The translations under genes and the position numbers were made by a program. From positions 1 to 64,000 of the forward strand of contig NZ_JACORT010000016.1 in assembly GCF_014297465.1 (NCBI RefSeq): a DNA stretch of 64,000 nucleotides, read 5' to 3'. This stretch comes from Ramlibacter cellulosilyticus (GTDB taxonomy: Bacteria; Pseudomonadota; Gammaproteobacteria; Burkholderiales; Burkholderiaceae_C). Position 1 is the stretch's first letter. Each line of letters begins with the position of its first letter. Shown one piece after another: positions 58,110-64,000 of this stretch. The notes beneath the pieces were generated by a model that saw only the letters and a list, made by a program, of their open reading frames with translations, had not been told where the DNA came from and did no database searches.

Positions 58110-58901
58110 TCAGCCTCCGGTGATCATGGAGACGCCGCCGTCCACCGCCAGCCACTGGCCGGTGATGTGCTTGCCGGCGTCCGAGGCGAACAGCAGCGCC
58201 GTCCCCTTGAGGTCCTCGTCGTCGCCCAGCCGGCGCAGCGGTGCGTGCGCGGCGAGCTTGTCCTCGCCCAGGCGCTCCAGCGTCCCCTGGGTCATCTTGC
58301 TGGGGAAGAAACCGGGGCAGATGGCGTTGACGTTGATGCCGTAGCGGCCCCACTCGCCCGCGAGCGCCTGCGTGAAGGTGATGACCGCGCCCTTGGACGT
58401 GTTGTAAGCCAGCGTGGTCATGTCCGCCGGGTTGCCGCCGAGGCCGGCGATCGACGCGATGTTGACGATGCGTCCCGTCTTGCGCGGGATCATGCTGCGC
58501 TTGCCGATCTGCTGCGACAGCAGGAAGTAGCCTCGGACGTTCAGGTTCATCACCTTGTCCCAGGCTTCCAGCGGGTGGTCCTCGGCCGGCGCGCCCCAGG
58601 CGGCGCCCGCGTTGTTCACGAGGATGTCGACGTCGCCCATGCGCTCCAGGGTCTGGTCGGCCAGCTTGCGGATGTCTTCCTCGCGCGCGCAGTCGGCGGC
58701 GATCCAGCGTGCGTCGATGCCGGCTGCCTGCAGGTCGGCCACGGCCTCCTCCAGGTCTTCCGCCTTGCGGGACGTGAGCATGATGCGCGCGCCGGCTTCG
58801 CCGAGCGCATGCGCGATCTGCAGCCCGAGGCCGCGCGAGCCGCCGGTGACGAGCGCGGTGCGGCCCTTCAGGTCGAACAGTTGCTGGATGGTGCGGGTCA
58901 T
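58110..58901 (-). CDS. Short-chain dehydrogenase/reductase
   Basis: The product has 263 residues with the full classical SDR pattern: TGGSRGLG (19-26), NNAG (96-99), catalytic Ser150 in NIASIAG, and Tyr166/Lys170 in YNTSK. The C-terminus GQWLAVDGGVSMITGG is also usual. Classical SDRs oxidise or reduce hydroxyl/keto groups with NAD(P)(H). The gene is packed between a small membrane protein gene and a PaaI-type thioesterase gene, so a 3-hydroxyacyl or similar lipid intermediate is likely. Confidence 0.94.
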   Translation of the reverse strand: MTRTIQQLFDLKGRTALVTGGSRGLGLQIAHALGEAGARIMLTSRKAEDLEEAVADLQAAGIDARWIAADCAREEDIRKLADQTLERMGDVDILVNNAGAAWGAPAEDHPLEAWDKVMNLNVRGYFLLSQQIGKRSMIPRKTGRIVNIASIAGLGGNPADMTTLAYNTSKGAVITFTQALAGEWGRYGINVNAICPGFFPSKMTQGTLERLGEDKLAAHAPLRRLGDDEDLKGTALLFASDAGKHITGQWLAVDGGVSMITGG

Positions 58902-58920
58902 GGGGAGCGGTGTCTCCGGT

Positions 58921-59136
58921 TCAGGGTTTCGAGTCCGGCGCCTGCGGCAGGCGCGAACGCACGATGATCAGCACCACGCCGGCGACGGCGGCCAGCGCAC
59001 CGATCACCGACAGGCTCCAGCCGCCGATCCGCGTCTCGTCGTGCGAGGCGATGCCCAGCACCAGCAGGAACAGGCCGCCGTAGATCAGGGTCCAGGCGAG
59101 AGCGTCGATGCGGGCGAGCGTGCGCTGGGAAGCCAT
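58921..59136 (-). CDS. Small two-helix membrane protein (71 residues)
   Basis: The frame MASQRTLARIDALAWTLIYG... ends in APDSKP. Two membrane helices are seen (AWTLIYGGLFLLVLGIAS and SLSVIGALAAVAGVVLIIV) joined by a short polar loop HDETRIGG. The ATG overlaps the stop of the upstream acyl-CoA dehydrogenase gene as TGATG and the stop lies 19 bases before the SDR gene, so it is firmly placed in the operon. No function is recognised. A scaffold or sensor role for membrane-near lipid enzymes would be a guess. Confidence 0.75.
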   Translation of the reverse strand: MASQRTLARIDALAWTLIYGGLFLLVLGIASHDETRIGGWSLSVIGALAAVAGVVLIIVRSRLPQAPDSKP

Positions 59137-60962
59137 CAGAACGCCTCCTCGGGCATGGTGGCGCAGGTGGGATCGCGCGTCTCCACGACGCGCAGCCACG
59201 CGGGGATCCTGGGCAGCTCGTAGTGGAAGAAGTAGCGCGCCGCGCGCTGGCGGCCTTCGTCTTCCGGGCGCGCAGGCTGCGCCGGCACGGACAGCAGCAC
59301 GTCCAGCCAGGTCCACGCGATCACCAGGTGGCCGAAGGCCTGCATGTACGGCACGGCATTGGCCAGCGCATCGGACGGGTTGGCGGTGGCCCAGGCCGCC
59401 TTGGTGGCGGCGCCGACCTTCTGCAAGGCCTGGCCCAGCGCATTGGCGTGTTCGGCAAGGTGCGGCTGCTGGATGGCCCGCTCGATCGTCGCGTTGATGC
59501 GGCCGGCCAGCAGCAGGAGGCCCTTGCCCCCTTCCATCACCACCTTGCGCCCGAGCAGGTCCGCGGCCTGGATGCCGTGCGTGCCTTCGTGGATCATGTT
59601 CAGGCGGTTGTCGCGCCAGTACTGTTCCACCGGGAAGTCGCGCGTGTAGCCGTAGCCGCCGTGGACCTGGATCGCAAGCGAGTTCGCCTCCAGGCAGAAC
59701 TCGCTGGGCCAGCTCTTGGCGACGGGCGTCAGCACCTCCAGAAGCAGGCGCGCTTCTTCCGCCGACCCGGGCGTGCCGGTGTGCTGTTCGTCGACCAGGC
59801 GCGCGCAGTGCAGCAGCAGGGCCAGCGCGCCTTCGCAGTACGACTTCTGCGCGAGCAGCATGCGCTTGATGTCGGCGTGCTCGATGATGCGCACCTGCGG
59901 CTGCGAGGCGTCCTTTCCCGCGGGGCCGACGGGGCGGCCTTGCGGGCGGTTCTTCGCGTAGTCGAGGGATGCGTAGTAGCCCGCGAGGCCGAGCGCCGTG
60001 GCGGCCAGGCCGATGCCGATGCGCGCCTCGTTCATCATGTGGAACATGCAGCGCAGGCCTTCGCCCGGCTTGCCCACGAGGTAGCCGATCGCGCCGGCGC
60101 CGCCGCGCACGGGGTACTTGCCCTCGCCGAAATTCAGCAGCGTGTTGGTCGTGCCGCGCCAGCCCAGCTTGTGGTTCAGGCCCGCGAGCGCGACGTCGTT
60201 GCGTTCGCCGGTGAGCTGGCCATCGGTGCCCACCAGCTTCTTGGGCACGATGAACAGCGAGATGCCGCGCGTGCCGGGCACGAGCTTGCCGTCCGGGCCG
60301 GGGATCTTGGCCAGCACGAGGTGGACGATGTTCTCCGCCAGCTCGTGTTCGCCGGCGGAGATCCACATCTTGTTGCCCTTGAGGCGGTAGCGCGGGCCGA
60401 GGGGGTCGCCCTCGAAGCCGGCGCCATCCGGCGTCGCGCGCGTGGCGATATCCGAGAGCGAGGAGCCGGCCTGCGGCTCCGACAGCGCCATGGTGCCGGA
60501 GAACCGGCCGCCGAACTCGTTGCGCGCGAAGACTTCCTTCTGCAGCTCGGTGCCGTGCACCATCAGCAGGTTCGCGTTGCCCTTGGTGAGCAGGCCGCCG
60601 CCGATGCTGACCGACGCCGTGGCGAAGAAGGTGCCGGCCGCGGCTTCCACCGTGTAAGGCAGCTGCATGCCGCCTTCCTCGTAGTCCTGCGCCGCGCTCA
60701 GCATGCCGGAAGCGACGTAGGCCTCGTGCGCGTCGTGCGTCGCCTTCGGCAGGATCACCTTCTCGCCATCGAACCGCGGCTCCTCGGTGTCCACCAGCCG
60801 GTTGAACGGGGCGTACTTCTCGCGCGCAATGCGCTCGCAGGTGTCGAGCACCGCATCGAACGTCTCGCGCGAATGGTCCGCAAACCGCGCGCGCTCGTTC
60901 AGCCGATCGGCATGCAACCAGTCGTAGAGGAGGAAATCAATCGTGGGGCGAAGGGAGGACAT
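59136..60962 (-). CDS. Long-type acyl-CoA dehydrogenase (FadE/DmdC-like)
   Basis: The product has 608 residues. It should introduce a trans-2 double bond into acyl-CoA using FAD. Marks are FSGTMALSEPQAGSSLSDIATRA (FAD/substrate strand), GNKMWISAGEHE, GWRGTTNTLLNFG, MMNEARIGIGLAATALG, VHGGYGYTRDFPVEQYWRD and HEGTHGIQAADLLGRK, where the Glu is the likely catalytic base. The extra C-terminal helical domain is typical of the ~600-residue subfamily that also includes 3-methylmercaptopropionyl-CoA dehydrogenases, so the substrate is open. It is 122 bp downstream of the thiolase gene; the gap holds an inverted repeat. Confidence 0.93.
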   Translation of the reverse strand: MSSLRPTIDFLLYDWLHADRLNERARFADHSRETFDAVLDTCERIAREKYAPFNRLVDTEEPRFDGEKVILPKATHDAHEAYVASGMLSAAQDYEEGGMQLPYTVEAAAGTFFATASVSIGGGLLTKGNANLLMVHGTELQKEVFARNEFGGRFSGTMALSEPQAGSSLSDIATRATPDGAGFEGDPLGPRYRLKGNKMWISAGEHELAENIVHLVLAKIPGPDGKLVPGTRGISLFIVPKKLVGTDGQLTGERNDVALAGLNHKLGWRGTTNTLLNFGEGKYPVRGGAGAIGYLVGKPGEGLRCMFHMMNEARIGIGLAATALGLAGYYASLDYAKNRPQGRPVGPAGKDASQPQVRIIEHADIKRMLLAQKSYCEGALALLLHCARLVDEQHTGTPGSAEEARLLLEVLTPVAKSWPSEFCLEANSLAIQVHGGYGYTRDFPVEQYWRDNRLNMIHEGTHGIQAADLLGRKVVMEGGKGLLLLAGRINATIERAIQQPHLAEHANALGQALQKVGAATKAAWATANPSDALANAVPYMQAFGHLVIAWTWLDVLLSVPAQPARPEDEGRQRAARYFFHYELPRIPAWLRVVETRDPTCATMPEEAF

Positions 60963-60973
60963 AAAGACGGGTA

Positions 60974-61073
60974 CCGGACGCAAAAGCCGCGAAAGTACGC
61001 AAAAGTCGCAAAGAAAACCTTGAGGGATTTCCTTTTGCGACTTTTGCGGAACCTTTGCGACTTCTGCGTCCGG
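60974..61073. repeat. Large imperfect inverted repeat of CGCAAAAGTCGCAAAG type
   Basis: Left arm 60974-61013 (ccggacgcaaaagccgcgaa...gtcgcaaag) and right arm 61031-61073 are imperfect complements over about 40 bases, with a 17-base loop. Each arm is made of short iterations of GCAAAAG/GCGAAAG. The element is much richer in A/T than its flanks and fills the gap between the thiolase and acyl-CoA dehydrogenase genes. A strong RNA hairpin is expected; it might tune expression of the downstream genes. Confidence 0.8.
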
Positions 61074-61084
61074 CTGTTTGGTTA

Positions 61085-62260
61085 TCAGAGAACCTCGAAC
61101 ACCCCCGCAGCGCCCATCCCGCCACCGATGCACATCGTCACCACGACGCGCTTCGCCCCGCGGCGCTTGCCTTCGATGAGGGCGTGGCCGGTCAGGCGCT
61201 GGCCGGAGACGCCGTAAGGGTGGCCCACGGCGATGGCGCCGCCGTTGACGTTCAGGCGGTCGGCGGGGATGCCAAGCTTGTCGCGGCAGTACAGCACCTG
61301 CACGGCGAAGGCTTCGTTCAGCTCCCACAGGTCGATGTCGTTCACGGTCAGGCCCAGGCGCTTGAGCACCTTCGGCACCGCGAACACCGGGCCGATGCCC
61401 ATCTCGTCCGGCTCGCAGCCGGCGACCGCGAAGCCGAGGAAGCGGCCCATCGGCTTCAGGTTGTTGCGGCTCGCGTATTCCTCGCTCACCACGACGCAGG
61501 CACCCGCGCCATCGGAGAACTGGCTCGCGTTGCCGGCCGTGATCACGCCGCCGGGCAGCGCGGAACGGATGCCCGCGATGCTCTCCTTGGTGGTGCCGGG
61601 ACGCAGGCCTTCGTCCTGGGAGACGGTCACCTCCTTGGTGATCAGGCCCATCACCGGATCGGCGACGCCGGCCTTCACCGTGATCGGCGCGATCTCGTCC
61701 TTGAACTTGCCGGCTTCCTGCGCGGCGACGGCCTTCTGCTGGCTGGCGGCGCCGTATTCGTCCATGCGGTCGCGCGAGATGTCGTAGCGCTTGGCGACCT
61801 GTTCGGCGGTCTGCAGCATCGACCAGTAGATCTCCGGCTTCTTCTTGTCCAGGGTCAGGTCGCGCAGCATGTGCTGGTTCATCTCCTGCTGCACGCACGA
61901 GATGCTCTCCACGCCGCCGGCGACGTACACCTCGCCCTCGCCCGCGATGATGCGCTGCGAAGCCATGGCGATGGTCTGCAGCCCGGAGGAGCAGAAGCGG
62001 TTGACCGTCGCGCCGGACACGGTGACCGGCAGGTCGGCCATCAGCGCGATCTGGCGCGCGATGTTGGCGCCGGTGGCGCCCTCGGGGTTCGCGCAACCCA
62101 TGAGCACGTCTTCCACGGCGTCGCCGGGCACGCCGGCGCGCTGCAGCGCGTGCTTGACGGCATGGCCGCCCAGCGTGGCGCCGTGCGTCATGTTGAACGC
62201 GCCCTTCCAGCTCTTGGTCAGGGGCGTGCGGGCGGTGGAGACGATGACGGCCTTGGTCAT
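61085..62260 (-). CDS. Acetyl-CoA acyltransferase (thiolase)
   Basis: The product has 391 residues. It performs the last step of beta-oxidation (3-ketoacyl-CoA + CoA to acetyl-CoA + acyl-CoA) or the reverse condensation. Catalytic residues are visible: Cys90 in VNRFCSSGLQ, His347 in VGHPYGVSG and Cys377 in TMCIGGGMG, plus the N-terminal VSTARTPLTKSWKGAF. It lies 30 bp after an M20 peptidase gene and close to a 3-hydroxyacyl-CoA dehydrogenase gene, consistent with a FadA-like role. A biosynthetic role cannot be excluded. Confidence 0.95.
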   Translation of the reverse strand: MTKAVIVSTARTPLTKSWKGAFNMTHGATLGGHAVKHALQRAGVPGDAVEDVLMGCANPEGATGANIARQIALMADLPVTVSGATVNRFCSSGLQTIAMASQRIIAGEGEVYVAGGVESISCVQQEMNQHMLRDLTLDKKKPEIYWSMLQTAEQVAKRYDISRDRMDEYGAASQQKAVAAQEAGKFKDEIAPITVKAGVADPVMGLITKEVTVSQDEGLRPGTTKESIAGIRSALPGGVITAGNASQFSDGAGACVVVSEEYASRNNLKPMGRFLGFAVAGCEPDEMGIGPVFAVPKVLKRLGLTVNDIDLWELNEAFAVQVLYCRDKLGIPADRLNVNGGAIAVGHPYGVSGQRLTGHALIEGKRRGAKRVVVTMCIGGGMGAAGVFEVL

Positions 62261-62290
62261 GGTGGATTGCCTTTCAGGGTCGGATGCGGA

Positions 62291-63766
62291 TCAGGGCGCC
62301 GGCGCGTTCAGGTTGCGCAGGAGCTGGTGGTAGAAGCGGACGAGCTCGCCGAGGTTGGCCACGGAGATGCGCTCGTTGGTGCCGTGCAGCCGGGGCAGGT
62401 CGGAAGGCCGCGCGCGCACCGGGGAAAAGCGGTAGATGCTGTCCGCGATGGGGACGAAATGCTGCGAATCGGACCCGGCCACGTACAGTGCCGGCGCGAC
62501 GATGGTGCCGGGGAAGACCGAACGCAACGTCCGCTCCATCACGCGGTAGGAGGCGGCCTCGGTGGAACTCACCGGGGTGGGCTCCTTGCTGCCGCCGACG
62601 GGGTTCACCTCGATGCCCGCCCCGGCCTTGTCGCGCACGTGCTGCAGCACCGAGGAGACGCTGTCGCCCGGCAGGATGCGGAAGTCGATGATCGCCTCGG
62701 CCTGCCCGGGGATCACGTTGTGCTTGTTGCCCGCGTTCACGATGGTGAGCGCCGTGGTCGTGCGCAGCATCGCGTTGGTGCTCGGGGCCTTGGCGAGCTG
62801 CTTCTCCACCAGCGGGCCGAACAGCCACAGGTTGGCCAGCGCCACGCGCTGGAAACCCTGCATCTCGGGCGCGAGCGTCGCGAACAGGTCGCGCGCCACG
62901 CCCTTCAGCCGCGGCGGGAACTGCTGCTCGTCCAGCCGCTGCAGCGCCGCGCCGATCTGCGCGATGGCGGTGGTGCCGGGCGGCGGCGGCATCGAGGCAT
63001 GGCCCGGCTGCGCCACGGCCTTCAACTGCACGGTGACATAGCCCTTCTCGGCCACGCCGATCAGCGCGGCGGGCGCCGCGACGCCGGCGACCACGCCTTC
63101 GGTGAGCACCAGGCCTTCATCGATCACGAAGTCCAGGCGCACGCCGCGCTCCTGCAGCAGCTTCGCGATGGGCGCGGCCCCGCGCAGGCCGGCGACTTCC
63201 TCGTCGGCGCCGGACACGATGTAGACGGTCTGGCGCGGCTGGAAGCCCGAGGCCAGCAGCATTTCCACGGCTTCGAGCTGCGCGACGAGGTTGCCCTTGT
63301 CGTCCCAGGCACCGCGACCCCACACGTACCCGCCCTTCACCACGCCCGCGAAGGGCGGCTCCTCCCACTGGCCCTCGGTGCCGGCAGCGATGGGGGCCAC
63401 GTCGTGGTGCGCCATCAGCGCGATCGGCTTCGCCGCCGGGTCGCTGCCCTGCCAGGTGTACAGGAGGCTCAGGCCGCCGACGAACTCGCGCTTCAGCCGC
63501 GCGTGCACCAGCGGAAAGCGCTGCTCGAGGGCCGCGTGCAGCTTGCGGAACTCCGCCGTGTTGAGCGCCGGGTCCTGGTCGCTGCTGACCGTCTGGAACC
63601 GGATCAGCGTCGCGAGCTTGTCGGCGACGGCGGCGTTGTCGATCGCCAGCGGCGGCGCGGGCGCCACGTCGACCTGGCGCGAACCCTGCCGCCACGTGTT
63701 GACGCCCACCGCTGCCACGAGCAGCAGCAGCACGGCGAACACCAGCAGCAGGACACGCTTGGCCAT
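62291..63766 (-). CDS. M20-family metallopeptidase, membrane-anchored
   Basis: The product has 491 residues of the carboxypeptidase S/PM20D1 type. One N-terminal membrane helix is seen (VLLLVFAVLLLLVAAVGV), so the enzyme faces the periplasm. The di-zinc ligands are visible in ALMAHHDVAP (120-122), GRGAWDDKG (155-156) and SGADEEVAG (189-190), with the dimerisation (lid) domain after GYVTVQLKAVAQPGHASMPP. PM20D1-like enzymes hydrolyse or form N-acyl amino acids, which would fit a lipid operon. Peptide hydrolysis is equally possible. It lies ten bases after the 3-hydroxyacyl-CoA dehydrogenase gene. Confidence 0.9.
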   Translation of the reverse strand: MAKRVLLLVFAVLLLLVAAVGVNTWRQGSRQVDVAPAPPLAIDNAAVADKLATLIRFQTVSSDQDPALNTAEFRKLHAALEQRFPLVHARLKREFVGGLSLLYTWQGSDPAAKPIALMAHHDVAPIAAGTEGQWEEPPFAGVVKGGYVWGRGAWDDKGNLVAQLEAVEMLLASGFQPRQTVYIVSGADEEVAGLRGAAPIAKLLQERGVRLDFVIDEGLVLTEGVVAGVAAPAALIGVAEKGYVTVQLKAVAQPGHASMPPPPGTTAIAQIGAALQRLDEQQFPPRLKGVARDLFATLAPEMQGFQRVALANLWLFGPLVEKQLAKAPSTNAMLRTTTALTIVNAGNKHNVIPGQAEAIIDFRILPGDSVSSVLQHVRDKAGAGIEVNPVGGSKEPTPVSSTEAASYRVMERTLRSVFPGTIVAPALYVAGSDSQHFVPIADSIYRFSPVRARPSDLPRLHGTNERISVANLGELVRFYHQLLRNLNAPAP

Positions 63767-63776
63767 GCGGGCCGCC

Positions 63777-64000
63777 TCAGCCGTTGAAGCCCTTGCCTTC
63801 CTGCGCCAGCTTCAGCAGCAGGGGGGCGGGTTCCCAGAACTTCGCGTCGTCGCGCGGGTTCTGCTGGAACCGCTTCATGGCGTGCACCACGTTGAACAGG
63901 CCGACCTGGTCCGCGTACAGCATCGGGCCACCGCGGTGGATCGGGAAGCCGTAGCCCGTGATGTAGACCATGTCCACGTCGCTCGCGCGGGCCGCAATGC
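63777..64000 (-). CDS. 3-hydroxyacyl-CoA dehydrogenase / enoyl-CoA hydratase, C-terminal fragment at window edge
   Basis: Only the last ~74 residues are in the window; the frame is open to base 64000 and the start lies beyond it. The visible part IAARASDVDMVYITGYGFP, then HRGGPMLYADQVGLFNVV, is the C-terminal 3HCDH domain of multifunctional FadJ/FadB-like proteins. The full protein is expected to be ~700 residues, with hydratase and dehydrogenase halves, for two steps of beta-oxidation. It precedes the M20 peptidase and thiolase genes and may be the first or an early gene of the operon. Confidence 0.85.
   Translation of the reverse strand, partial: IAARASDVDMVYITGYGFPIHRGGPMLYADQVGLFNVVHAMKRFQQNPRDDAKFWEPAPLLLKLAQEGKGFNG

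Noticed and set aside
1..64000. tRNA or rRNA genes
   Set aside because: I saw no cloverleaf-like or rRNA-like stretch in the intergenic regions; all gaps are short and accounted for.

Overview
The window is uniformly very GC-rich, with densely packed genes whose stop and start codons often overlap. The set mltG-tmk-holB-pilZ-tatD, a ygfZ gene, a tex gene and a long fatty-acid catabolic operon point to a betaproteobacterium of the order Burkholderiales, probably Comamonadaceae (Ramlibacter/Variovorax-like). This is inferred from gene order and protein style; no database search was possible.

Region 1 (1-33529, + strand) is one reading frame that is already open at the left edge. It encodes at least 11,175 residues of a giant repetitive, acidic, cysteine-poor protein, almost certainly secreted. 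In order it carries: five ~1.1-1.4 kb adhesin-like units, one with a nested triplicated module (3824-4302); Ala/Gly/Ser/Val-rich beta-solenoid-like repeats of ~260 residues; a cluster of 'TGDxVxY...GGL' modules; a mixed solenoid region; about twenty FG-GAP (integrin-alpha-like) blades (18.1-22.1 kb); eleven tandem copies of a ~121-residue repeat (24.8-28.6 kb); and a long RTX-type GGxGxDxLxGD array (28.7-33.3 kb) interrupted by a Trp/His-rich tract (31109-31186). No type I secretion genes lie in the window.

Region 2 (33.5-35.7 kb) holds a secreted Ig-like protein gene broken by a one-base deletion, an AT-rich intergenic island and a small lipoprotein gene.

Region 3 (35.7-40.2 kb, - strand) is a tightly coupled housekeeping operon mltG-tmk-holB-pilZ-tatD-ankyrin protein. 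Its products act in cell-wall cleavage, dTMP synthesis, the replication clamp loader, type IV pili and metal-dependent hydrolysis. ygfZ diverges from it.

Region 4 (41.1-46.2 kb, - strand) has an alpha/beta hydrolase, a hotdog-thioesterase/GNAT fusion and an O-antigen-ligase-like membrane protein with a repeat tail, coupled by ATGA/GTGA overlaps. A divergent iron-type alcohol dehydrogenase follows, ending at a cluster of three near-palindromic repeats.

Region 5 (46.3-53.5 kb) has a patatin phospholipase, a Ser/Thr kinase next to a degenerate cyclase-like/PEGA membrane protein, tex, a LapA-domain membrane protein and a DUF1223 protein.

Region 6 (53.4-64.0 kb, - strand) is a long lipid/acyl-CoA operon: 3-hydroxyacyl-CoA dehydrogenase (cut by the window end), M20 peptidase, thiolase, acyl-CoA dehydrogenase, a small membrane protein, SDR, PaaI-type thioesterase and MDR-type reductase. 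It runs into an alkylation-stress block of aidB, a glutathione-S-transferase-like gene and ogt.
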